Origin: JARYMI01 sp037444845
Lineage (GTDB): Bacteria > Acidobacteriota > Aminicenantia > Aminicenantales > UBA8522
DNA: 12,701 nt
Assembly: GCA_037444845.1 (NCBI GenBank)
Contig: JBBILQ010000070.1
Coordinates: 1-12,701, forward strand
Reading direction: 5' to 3'
The notes beneath the pieces were generated by a model, which had not been told where the DNA came from, searched no databases, and saw only the letters and a list, made by a program, of their open reading frames with translations. Position 1 is the stretch's first letter, and each line of letters begins with the position of its first letter. This document shows positions 1 through 6,110 of this stretch, piece after piece. The position numbers and the translations under genes were made by a program.

Positions 1-18
1 GGAAAATGAGGACTAAAA

Positions 19-58
19 TGCATTCTCAGCTACCGCCGCTGAAAAGCAAATTCCTTCT
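19..58 (+). repeat. Degenerate copy of the about 40-bp gene-start-like tag, cut at its end by the IS110 element
   Basis: From the AAT at 19 this reads in one frame N-A-F-S-A-T-A-A-E-K-Q-I-P. That resembles the first codons of the glycosyltransferase (MNAHSASTAEKEFL) and the tag at 3904-3944 (MNAHQANAAENEFP). The last bases fall at the IS110 insertion point. The initiating ATG is not preserved here. Similarity is moderate and the match was made by eye, so this is the weakest of the four copies. Confidence 0.45.
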
Positions 59-74
59 ATGATGATGTGATGCA
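59..74 (+). repeat. Subterminal inverted repeat of the IS110 element (transposase 3' side)
   Basis: ATGATGATGTGATGCA, exact reverse complement of 1356-1371. It lies 3 bases inside the inferred element end. Confidence 0.88.
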
Positions 75-129
75 AGGACTATTTTTCTTTTCTTCTCCTT
101 TCTTCGTCTTTCCTCTCTTTAGGTCTTGT

Positions 130-262
130 GACCACCCTTCTATCCGTGCTCATAACTTTTAAAGCTATGTACGCACACACACTAACATCAGGTCTCGGCC
201 CCTTAACCTATCCCAGGAACGCGACCCTTATGGCCCGTTAGGAATTTGCCGAAGGCGGCCGA
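130..262 (-). ncRNA. Candidate IS1111-type bridge/seek guide RNA
   Basis: Noncoding segment between the transposase stop and the downstream subterminal repeat, where IS1111-type elements encode their guide RNA (established for the group). Read as minus-strand RNA, 249-240 (GCAAAUUCCU) is identical to the plus strand of the left flank at 46-55. Bases 230-226 (UAAGG) are complementary to the right flank at 1381-1385. Bases 143-136 (AUAGAAGG) are complementary to the element end and core at 53-60. The target-type matches precede the donor-type match, as in the IS110 bridge RNA scheme. A small hairpin (GCCG-CCTT-CGGC) lies just 5' of the first match. The RNA ends are not known; the coordinates are approximate. 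Confidence 0.6.
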
Positions 263-268
263 TGATTA

Positions 269-1294
269 TCATTTCCATGATCTTTTATAAGGAATGTAAG
301 GACGATTCTCTTTGAGCATCCGGTAGATGATCGTCAACAACCTTCTGGCTGTGGCGACTTTGGCTGAGTTAGCACCTTTTCTTCTTTTCATTCGATCATA
401 ATAACAGCGAAGATCAAAATCAGCTCGGAGGGCGGGCCAGACCGCCTCCACTGCCGCCCAGCGCAGCCAACGATTGCCGGCCTTGATAATCTTGCCGTGA
501 TAAATCCTCTCACCGGAGCTGTGAGTCGAGGGGATGACCCCAGCATAAGCATGAAACTTCCTCACATCCTCAAACCGTCCAAGATCTCCTATCTCCACCG
601 CCACCAATACTGAGAAAAACTTGCCAAACCCAGGAACTGTCTGGATCAACTGAGCCGAGGGCATCTTCTCATACAGCTCATGGACTAAAGCGTTCGTCTC
701 ATCGATCCGGTCCTGAAGGTGATGGTACGTCTTCAGAAGTGCCCCCATCATCTTTGCTTCTCTCTCCGGCAATGCCAACTTCTCCACCACTCTTATCCCC
801 TTCGCCGTAAAAAGATTCTCTATCCTCGATGCCTCTTCGCGAATCTCTTCCCCCTGTTGGGCCAGAAGCGCCCGCAGCCGATTCTTCACCGCTGTCTGCT
901 TCGCCACATAAAACGCCCGCTGACGTAACACCCGCTGCGAAGATCGATTCTCCCGCGATCGCTTGAAAACCTCAGGAATATAACCCGTCCGCAGAAGTTG
1001 GGCCAGCTTGTAGGAATCCCGCTGATCTGTTTTCACCTTGGCCTTGGCGATCGCCTTCACCTCCTTCGGATGGGCCACGGTCGTCTCAATCCCCATCTCA
1101 TCCAAAACATCCACCATCGTGTAACTCGACCGGCCCGCCTCGACCACCGCTTTCACCCCGTTGATCCCACAAAGAAAATTCTCCAACTCCCGACCAAGAT
1201 TGGCCACTCTTCCAGATTTGACCACTCTCCCTTCTTCATCCAGCAACGTAACGTGCGAGTATTGCCTATGATGGTCAATACCCATATAATTCAT
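269..1294 (-). CDS. IS110-family transposase (DEDD recombinase)
   Basis: 341 aa, normal for the family. The N-terminal RuvC-like domain has the acidic tetrad D7 (MGIDHH), E52 (VVEAGR), D90 and D93 (TDQRDSYKLAQLL). A helical linker covers roughly 110-210. The C-terminal Transposase_20 domain contains VPGFGKFFS near 220 and AGVIPSTHSSGE near 251-262; the S259/S260 pair includes the probable serine nucleophile. I chose the ATG at 1294 because a strong AGGAGG lies 7 bases upstream and the family start (MxYxGIDxH) falls there; an upstream in-frame ATG at 1363 would run across the inverted repeat. It is intact and probably active. In this family the enzyme recombines element and target with an element-encoded guide RNA. 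Confidence 0.93.
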   Translation of the reverse strand: MNYMGIDHHRQYSHVTLLDEEGRVVKSGRVANLGRELENFLCGINGVKAVVEAGRSSYTMVDVLDEMGIETTVAHPKEVKAIAKAKVKTDQRDSYKLAQLLRTGYIPEVFKRSRENRSSQRVLRQRAFYVAKQTAVKNRLRALLAQQGEEIREEASRIENLFTAKGIRVVEKLALPEREAKMMGALLKTYHHLQDRIDETNALVHELYEKMPSAQLIQTVPGFGKFFSVLVAVEIGDLGRFEDVRKFHAYAGVIPSTHSSGERIYHGKIIKAGNRWLRWAAVEAVWPALRADFDLRCYYDRMKRRKGANSAKVATARRLLTIIYRMLKENRPYIPYKRSWK

Positions 1295-1355
1295 TCGTGT
1301 ACCTCCTAAAAGTAAATTTTCCAACCGGAAGTCTATCACAAACCTCCGGAGGAGG

Positions 1356-1371
1356 TGCATCACATCATCAT
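1356..1371 (-). repeat. Subterminal inverted repeat of the IS110 element (transposase 5' side)
   Basis: TGCATCACATCATCAT, perfect partner of 59-74. It lies about 12 bases inside the inferred end, so the two repeats are asymmetrically placed, as is typical of IS1111-type elements. Confidence 0.88.
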
Positions 1372-1416
1372 GTTACCTATCCTTAGGATGAATCGAGATT
1401 GAACCCCAAATAAAAA

Positions 1417-3024
1417 ATGAATGCCCATTCAGCCAGCACAGCAGAAAAGGAATTTCTTATTCGCAACAGTATGGGCATCCTGTTCGGCCTATCTCTATTG
1501 AAACTTCTTATCCATTTAGGCACGAACGCCCTTGCCAGCTATGGCTTGTTTAGAGATGAATTCTATTATATCGCCTGTAGCAGCAGACTTGCTTTAGGCT
1601 ATGTCGACCACCCGCCTCTTTCCATATATATCCTCTATGTAAGCCGTTTTCTGTTCGGAGATTCACTTTTTGCCATCCGGCTGCTTCCATCTTTTGCAGG
1701 CGCTCTAACTGTTTTTTTGACAGGGCTAATCGTTTGCAAACTTGGCGGAAGAAAATCAGCCGTTGTCATTGCGGGCATATCAGTCATCTTTTCGCCCATT
1801 CATCTTGCAATGAACACATACTACTCGATGAATAGCTTTGATGCTCTGCTCTGGGCTCTGGCTGCCTATGTTCTGATCCTTATAGTAAAAGATTCAAGCC
1901 TTAAGATCGCTTCTGCGCGGCAAGCCGGAGGACTTATGAGCTGGCCGTTATGGATTGTTTTAGGGATTGTCTTAGGACTAGGGCTGTTGAATAAGGTGGG
2001 GATGTTATGGTTTGGATTAGGATTATTCGTGGGATTGATTTTAACAGCCAACCGCAAATATTTGGCCACAAAATGGCCATGGATTTGTGGCGCTCTGGCA
2101 TTCCTTATCTTTTTGCCTTTCATATTCTGGAATTTGACTCATGATTTTGCGCACATTGAATTCATCCGAAAAGCGTCAATGCTTAAATATTCTGGATTGA
2201 CCCGCTTAGATTTCATTTTTGGCCAAATACTCCTTCAAAATCCTGTTTCATTTCCGGTCTGGCTGGCCGGCCTTTATTTTTTCTTTTTTAGAAAAGAAGG
2301 CAAAACTTTTCGCATATTGGGATACATTTATGTCATTGCCTTTTTAGTCCTTCTGGTTAACAGGACCAGCAAAGCGGAATATTTGAGTCCTGCTTACCCT
2401 ATGCTTTTTGCAGCAGGCGCTGTTCTCATTGAAAATCTGGGCAACCGAAAATACTGGAGATGGCTGAGGTCTGCTCTGCCCGCTCTAATCATTGTCAGCG
2501 GATTATTATTGGCACCGTTCGTTCTGCCTATTCTGCCGGTCAAAGCATTCATGAAATATTCGAATTTCTTGGGCATGGCGCCGCCCTCAACCGAGGGAAA
2601 AGAACTAGCTGAGCTTCCTCAGTTCTTCGCGGATATGTTTGGATGGGAGAACATGGCTGAAACAGTCGCCAGAGTTTATCATTCCATTCCGCAAGACGCC
2701 CAAACAAAAGCGATAATAATCGCCAGAAATTACGGTGAAGCTGGCTCTCTCGAATACTACAGCAAGAAATATCAACTCCCAAGAGTCATTTCTCCCCATA
2801 ACAACTACTGGTTCTGGGGTTATGGAAGTGATGATCTCGAGACTGCCATCATCCTTGGTGGAGACAAAGAAGATTACGTTAGCTCTTTTGACCAGGTTGA
2901 ACAGGCGGCAGTCATTCATTGCAATTATTGCATGCCTTATGAAAACAACCTTCCGGTCTATGTCTGCAGAGGCCCAAAGGTAAAGATTAGCGAAATCTGG
3001 AGTTCACTGAAACATTTTGAGTGA
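1417..3024 (+). CDS. GT39/PMT-2 family membrane glycosyltransferase (ArnT-like)
   Basis: 535 aa integral membrane protein. After a short N-terminus, the first periplasmic loop carries the family signature FRDEFYYIA (D47-E48, the catalytic acidic pair of PMT/ArnT-type GT-C enzymes) and GYVDHPPLS (64-69). Many hydrophobic segments follow up to about residue 380, then a soluble C-terminal domain of about 150 residues. Such enzymes move a sugar from a polyprenyl-phosphate donor to protein, lipid or glycan outside the inner membrane; the acceptor here cannot be told. No Shine-Dalgarno lies before the ATG, and ATG codon 19 (1471) has none either, so the start is uncertain. The first 13-14 codons resemble tags elsewhere in the window. 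The gene is AT-richer than the GH127 and peptidase genes, and the IS110 element ends 33 bp upstream. Confidence 0.85.
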   Translation: MNAHSASTAEKEFLIRNSMGILFGLSLLKLLIHLGTNALASYGLFRDEFYYIACSSRLALGYVDHPPLSIYILYVSRFLFGDSLFAIRLLPSFAGALTVFLTGLIVCKLGGRKSAVVIAGISVIFSPIHLAMNTYYSMNSFDALLWALAAYVLILIVKDSSLKIASARQAGGLMSWPLWIVLGIVLGLGLLNKVGMLWFGLGLFVGLILTANRKYLATKWPWICGALAFLIFLPFIFWNLTHDFAHIEFIRKASMLKYSGLTRLDFIFGQILLQNPVSFPVWLAGLYFFFFRKEGKTFRILGYIYVIAFLVLLVNRTSKAEYLSPAYPMLFAAGAVLIENLGNRKYWRWLRSALPALIIVSGLLLAPFVLPILPVKAFMKYSNFLGMAPPSTEGKELAELPQFFADMFGWENMAETVARVYHSIPQDAQTKAIIIARNYGEAGSLEYYSKKYQLPRVISPHNNYWFWGYGSDDLETAIILGGDKEDYVSSFDQVEQAAVIHCNYCMPYENNLPVYVCRGPKVKISEIWSSLKHFE

Positions 3025-3177
3025 CTGCAAAAACGGACAGGTGTTTTTTCTACGCGGAGCCCCCACTGCCCCAATCCTCTGAGCCTGACTGTGGTGAGAC
3101 TCCTTGAGCGGGACGGTAATATCCTTACGGTCTCAGAAATCGATATGCTGGATGGAACTCCCATTCTAGACGTCAAG
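3025..3177 (+). pseudogene. C-terminal fragment of a TrmO/UPF0066 tRNA methyltransferase gene
   Basis: Directly after the glycosyltransferase stop, and in the same frame, the sequence reads LQKRTGVFSTRSPHCPNP followed by a segment with VVRLLERDGNIL and DMLDGTPILDVK. This is the hallmark core of TrmO (YaeB/UPF0066), which N-methylates threonylcarbamoyl-adenosine at tRNA position 37: GVFxTRSPxRPNPIG, then LLExxGNxLxVxxxDMLDGTPVLDIK. The N-terminal part and the residues after DIK are missing, and there is no start codon in place, so it is a broken remnant of about 51 codons. It joins without a gap to an IS91-type transposase remnant at about 3177, which suggests a deletion or one-ended transposition joined the two. 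Confidence 0.75.
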
Positions 3178-3377
3178 TGTTTGAAGTCGACCCTTTGGTC
3201 TGCCCACGATGTGGCAGCCAGATGCGCATCATTTCTTTCCTCACCGACTATGCCGTGGTCGATCGCATCATCCACCACCTTAAGCTGACCTTTGTCGCGG
3301 AGAGACCTCCGCCGCCGCGCATGGCATCGCAGGAATTCTTGGTGGATTCTGAGGCTTCGGCTGAATATTTTTCGTGA
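3177..3377 (+). pseudogene. C-terminal remnant of an IS91-type (Y2/HUH) transposase, copy A
   Basis: 66 codons reading FEVDPLVCPRCGSQMRI and on to DRIIHHLKL, then a PPPP-containing tail ending at TGA 3375-3377. The pattern (V/Y)EVDPLxCPxCGxxMxxIxFxxDxxVIxxIxxHLxL is typical of the end of IS91-family rolling-circle transposases. The whole catalytic part is missing upstream, where a TrmO fragment abuts. The last 38 codons match a second remnant on the other strand (6111-6227), which shows these are two copies of one element family. Assignment to IS91 rests on motif memory, not on a search. Confidence 0.72.
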
Positions 3378-3467
3378 TTTTCTCCTTGAGCAGAAGGAGA
3401 AGTCCGGCTGATTTCCGAAGCTTTTAGGCTTGTCTGCGGGTTCCTGGTTTGCTCTCCACTATTTTTT
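3378..3467 (+). repeat. Start of the IS91-like 3' noncoding end, copy A (partial)
   Basis: Sequence right after the transposase stop aligns by eye, at roughly 70%, with the region after the stop of the inverted copy (about 6110-6030, minus strand) and with 3754-3840. It breaks off where the MITE begins. Confidence 0.55.
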
Positions 3468-3590
3468 TGTGCCCATTCCAATGATTTCGGCCACCTATTC
3501 CAACAACAGGCCAAAAAGTGGCCGGCTTCAGATTGGAATCAGTGGCCGCCTTGCGTTGGAATACCCGGCCGGCATGCCTTGGAATACACA
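3468..3590. mobile_element. 123-bp MITE with IS21-like iterated terminal repeats
   Basis: The left end TGTGCCCATTCCAA and the right end TTGGAATACACA are inverted (TGTG...ATTCCAA at both outer ends). Further units follow inward on each side: GGCCACCTATTCCAA on the left, and TTGGAAT with GGCC units three times on the right. The element is thus two multi-unit ends back to back with nothing between. TG...CA termini and multiple end repeats are known for IS21-family elements, so this is probably a non-autonomous derivative or a deletion product. No clear target duplication is seen. It lies between two partial copies of the IS91-like 3' end. Confidence 0.6.
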
Positions 3591-3753
3591 ATTGGCAAAG
3601 AATCAAGGGATTACCATAATAACTCAGCATAATTTTGAACTCAGCATAACTCGGCCTTTACGCCAATGCCCACCGGGGGAAGGTGAACAAGAGGGAGGCG
3701 GGTGAGCACAAACTCATCCTCATCGAGTCGGGATGCCCGAGAATCCCCCGCCG
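3591..3753. other. Noncoding scar with a 12-bp tandem repeat
   Basis: No gene is recognised. AACTCAGCATAA occurs at 3621-3632 and again at 3638-3649 (17-bp period), followed by a degenerate third start (AACTCGGCC). A small inverted repeat, TCGGG-atg-CCCGA, lies near 3728-3740. It sits between the MITE and copy B of the IS91-like end, so it is probably transposon-derived. Confidence 0.5.
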
Positions 3754-3944
3754 CGGCTGGGAGGAGAGGTTCTGCTGATTTCTGGCGCTTTTGACCTTAT
3801 CCGGGTATTCCGAGCCCATCTTCCGCCATTTTTTGCTCAATTTGACATCCGACGGCTCCCCGATCTATCATTCACCACGATGGGGCGAGGTCAAATTGAT
3901 GCCATGAATGCTCATCAAGCTAACGCAGCCGAAAACGAATTTCC
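3754..3944 (+). repeat. IS91-like 3' end, copy B, ending in a gene-start-like tag
   Basis: Aligns over its length with 5911-6100 on the minus strand. The outer 110 bp (3835-3944 against 6020-5911) align without gaps with 5 mismatches by eye count, about 95%; the inner 80 bp are near 70%. Homology stops sharply at GAATTTCC, after which the two copies differ, marking an element edge. The final 41 bp begin with ATG and read MNAHQANAAENEF, similar to the glycosyltransferase start. No transposase codons precede this copy, only the post-stop sequence. Confidence 0.75.
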
Positions 3945-3984
3945 CCGCGCTCAGGCCAGAAGAAGCTTCATTGGGTGCTGGAAT

Positions 3985-4359
3985 TTACTCATGTTTTGTT
4001 TTTATGGCAATGATATGAACACTAACTCCAGCACCTATCAAAAGAAGTGTCATTCTCCAAAAAGTATTGTCAATGATAAATATGACAGAATAGGCGATTG
4101 TCATCAGTAAAAGAGACAGAGTAAAAATTTTCAGCTTGAGAGAGATGCCTTTTCCATCTACATAATCCTTTAGATGACGCCCAAAATAGCGGTTACTCAT
4201 CAGCCAATCATAAAGCCTCTTTGAACTCCGGGCATAACAGGCGGCAGCCAGCAAAAGAAACGGCGTCGTCGGCAAGAGGGGCACGAAAGCTCCAATCACA
4301 CCGACACCTAAAAAGAAGGTTCCAAGCACAATTAGAATTTTCTTCGCCAGTCTTTTCAT
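3985..4359 (-). CDS. DUF454 (YbaN-like) small inner-membrane protein
   Basis: 124 aa, usual length for the family. An N-terminal basic segment (MKRLAKK) is followed by a Gly-rich hydrophobic stretch and the conserved FVPLLPTTPFLLLAAACYARSS block (about 26-47). Next come LYDWLMSNRYFGRHLKDY (typical 'W L xx n xxfG xxixdy' core) and two further membrane segments to the end. The function of DUF454 is not established. It follows the radical SAM gene on the same strand with a 79-bp gap; cotranscription is possible, though no promoter or clear Shine-Dalgarno was found for it. The pair is bracketed by inverted IS91-like ends. Confidence 0.85.
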   Translation of the reverse strand: MKRLAKKILIVLGTFFLGVGVIGAFVPLLPTTPFLLLAAACYARSSKRLYDWLMSNRYFGRHLKDYVDGKGISLKLKIFTLSLLLMTIAYSVIFIIDNTFWRMTLLLIGAGVSVHIIAIKTKHE

Positions 4360-4423
4360 AATCTTAATGCAACTCTATCCTCGATTGAAAAAAGGGGATA
4401 GAACCAGGGAAATGTCTCCTCGC

Positions 4424-4442
4424 CTGAATTGCTAAAATTCAG
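4424..4442 (-). other. Hairpin over the radical SAM stop codon
   Basis: CTGAATT-GCTAA-AATTCAG, a perfect 7-bp stem with a 5-base loop; the stop codon of the radical SAM gene lies inside it. It is AT-rich and has no T-tract, so it is not a convincing intrinsic terminator. Confidence 0.35.
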
Positions 4443-5521
4443 AAGTGGAACCAGGGTCCCTGGATGTCAAGATTTGTAAGCCCGGCTTCCTTGGCCGTTC
4501 TGACGGCTTCATCATATTCCTTGCGTGTGATCTTCCGAGAAATCTCCGGATATTGAAAAGCTTTATACATAGGTCTGTACTGGGACATGATGTTGAGATA
4601 AGTATCCTTGGGAAGGTTTTGAGCTATCCACTCGATGACCCCTTTGGCTCCGCTGACTCCATTAGGCATGACAAGATGGCGGATCATCAAGCCTCTGTAC
4701 ATAAGCCCATCCGAAGCGGGTTTGGCGACTCCTACCTGGCGGTGCATTTCCATGAGAGCGGCCTGAGTGACTTCAGGATAGGTATCGGCTCCTGAAGAGT
4801 ACTTATCCGCCATTTTGCCATCTGAATACTTGAAGTCGGGGAGGTAAATATCAACAATCCCATCGAGGATTTTGAGAATCTCGGGTCGCTCCCAGCCGCA
4901 CGTATTGTACACAAGCGGAATTCTCAGCCCCTTCTGCGCAGCCATATCCACGGCCAGGACAATATGAGCGGAGTAATGGGTGGGGGTTACGAAGTTGATG
5001 TTAGGGCAGCCTCTTTTCTGGAGGTCGAGCATCATCTGCGCCAAATCCTCAATTCTCCTGGGCCTCCCCTGACCCTCCTGGCTGATTTCCCAGTTTATGC
5101 AAAAAACGCATCGCAATCCACAATTGGTGAGGAAAATCGTCCCTGACCCTCCTTTACCGACCAAGGGTTTTTCCTCGCCAAAATGCGGGTGATAGGAAGA
5201 AACCTCGAGCTGGGAAGAGGCTTGACAGAATCCCTCTTCCCCCTCTATCCGGTTGGCCCCGCATTCTCTGGGGCACAGCCGGCAGCTTTCCATCACGCTC
5301 CAGAGCTCCTCACCCCTCTTCCTGAGTTCTCCGCTCTTGTGCAATTCAAGGTAGGAAGGTTTGACTATCTGGCCGACTTTGGCCGCTCCCTTCTCCAGGG
5401 GTGGCTTCAGAGCTCTCCTCTCCCTGAATCCGGCGTAAAGAGAGCTTAGAGCGGAGCTCATTCCGCAGACCGCCAGGGAGAACAGGCTGCTGAAGAAAGC
5501 TCTCCTTGTCCTGTTTTCCAT
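4439..5521 (-). CDS. PflX-like radical SAM protein with twin-arginine-like N-terminus
   Basis: 360 aa. Residues 1-30 look like a Tat signal: TRRAFFSSLFSLAVCG, i.e. an RR pair, aromatic residues and a hydrophobic stretch. A Cys motif follows, C80-x2-C83-x3-C87 ... C99 (CRLCPRECGANRIEGEEGFC), then HFGEEKPLVGKGGSGTIFL. The radical SAM cluster motif is C134-x3-C138-x2-C141 (CGLRCVFCINW). This order is the hallmark of COG1313 (PflX, related to pyruvate formate-lyase activase). LPDFKYSDG near 228 and YRGLMIRHLVMPNG near 275-288 are also typical. These enzymes should bind a 4Fe-4S cluster and cleave SAM; the substrate is unknown. The longest start is kept because it supplies the Tat-like segment; there is no good Shine-Dalgarno. 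Confidence 0.86.
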   Translation of the reverse strand: MENRTRRAFFSSLFSLAVCGMSSALSSLYAGFRERRALKPPLEKGAAKVGQIVKPSYLELHKSGELRKRGEELWSVMESCRLCPRECGANRIEGEEGFCQASSQLEVSSYHPHFGEEKPLVGKGGSGTIFLTNCGLRCVFCINWEISQEGQGRPRRIEDLAQMMLDLQKRGCPNINFVTPTHYSAHIVLAVDMAAQKGLRIPLVYNTCGWERPEILKILDGIVDIYLPDFKYSDGKMADKYSSGADTYPEVTQAALMEMHRQVGVAKPASDGLMYRGLMIRHLVMPNGVSGAKGVIEWIAQNLPKDTYLNIMSQYRPMYKAFQYPEISRKITRKEYDEAVRTAKEAGLTNLDIQGPWFHF

Positions 5522-5910
5522 CCTGATTTCTTTTTTTCTGAGTCCTTTACACTACCCTTATTTTTATACCATATTTTATTTGGAAACGGAATCCCAGCTT
5601 CTCAACGGCACACGGTCACGTCAAAGTCGTATGAAAATAAAAAGAAAAGATGCAGGATATGCTGAGGGGGAAGCTTTTAGAGGCCGGCCCAATTTTGCCA
5701 GAGTAGCTGGTAAGCATTCAGTCACCTGCCCTGCGCTGTCGCCTAAGCAGGGATGGCAAAACCCAACTTCAGGGATGTCAAGGATATCTCTTGTTCATTA
5801 GCTTTTTCAAAGTCGAAAGAAGGCCTTTTTTCTTCATTTTTTAATGCCTATGGGAATTGTCTCGTTAAACATCATAACAAATCACAGCGGGCGGCTCAAG
5901 AATTAAGATA
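5522..5910. other. Intergenic region with possible RNA structure, no gene
   Basis: 389 bp without a supportable gene; open frames here show no recognisable protein. It holds the radical SAM promoter candidate at the left. In the middle are several short inverted repeats: GCCAG-AGTAG-CTGGT near 5697-5711, and CCCTGC ... GCAGGG at 5729-5734 and 5747-5752. An AT-rich imperfect palindrome (AAAGAAGGCCTTTTTT) lies near 5816-5831. It matches no riboswitch class that I could recognise. Confidence 0.4.
5563..5571 (-). promoter_or_regulatory. Candidate extended -10 promoter of the radical SAM gene
   Basis: Minus strand reads TGG-TATAAA, an extended -10, about 42 bases before the ATG. No good -35 is seen at 17 bp. 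Position and AT-rich context are suitable. Confidence 0.4.
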
Positions 5911-6100
5911 GGAAATTCGTTTTCGGCTGCGTTAGCTTGATGAGCATTCATGGCATCAATTTGACCTCACCCCAGCGTGGTGAATGATAGATCGGGGAGT
6001 CGTCGCATGTCAACTTGAGCTTAAGACGGGTGAGATCGAGCCGGAAACCCGCGGCCAAGGCAAAAAGCGCCGGAAATAACCTGGACCTCTCCTTCCTGGC
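5911..6100 (-). repeat. IS91-like 3' end, copy C (inverted partner of copy B)
   Basis: Reverse complement of 3754-3944. The outer 110 bp (5911-6020) match copy B without gaps at about 95%. Read on the minus strand, its last 41 bp again begin ATGAATGCTCATCAAGC and end GAATTTCC, after which similarity to copy B is lost. It lies just after the stop codon of the minus-strand transposase remnant at 6111-6227, so this copy preserves the natural order of transposase end followed by element end. Confidence 0.78.
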
Positions 6101-6110
6101 AAGAAGAGAA

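Larger units (their letters stand above)
56..1383 (-). mobile_element. IS110-family insertion sequence, IS1111-type architecture, about 1.33 kb
   Basis: Complete-looking element: one DEDD transposase gene on the minus strand, a long noncoding segment after its stop codon, and perfect 16-bp inverted repeats at 59-74 and 1356-1371. The repeats lie a few bases inside the ends, which is known for the IS1111 subgroup of IS110; that subgroup also carries its guide RNA downstream of the transposase, as here. The ends are inferred from a CT core dinucleotide at 54-55 and 1382-1383. Joining the flanks through one CT rebuilds an uninterrupted site reading GCAAATTCCTTAGG. The repeats are seen directly; the exact ends are inferred and could be off by a few bases. 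Confidence 0.82.

Noticed and set aside
1379..1389. Palindrome ATCCTTAGGAT at the IS110 junction, considered as an operator of the glycosyltransferase
   Set aside because: It arises partly from element sequence and partly from flank at the insertion joint, so it is not an ancestral site.
3733..4110. Plus-strand open frame of 125 codons across the IS91-like end and into DUF454
   Set aside because: It crosses an element edge and then runs antisense to the DUF454 gene; only its internal MNAHQANAAENEF part is meaningful, as the tag.
5690..5770. Considered as a known riboswitch (cyclic-di-GMP, cobalamin or TPP type)
   Set aside because: Hallmark conserved blocks of those classes are absent and it does not sit in the leader of a plausible target gene.
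5580..5801. Open frame of 73 codons on the plus strand
   Set aside because: No recognisable protein features and no convincing ribosome site; it lies in a region of inverted repeats and opposite to the radical SAM promoter.
5813..5835. AAAGAAGGCCTTTTTT considered as an intrinsic terminator
   Set aside because: The stem is nearly all A-T pairs around a GGCC loop and too weak; no gene ends immediately before it on either strand.
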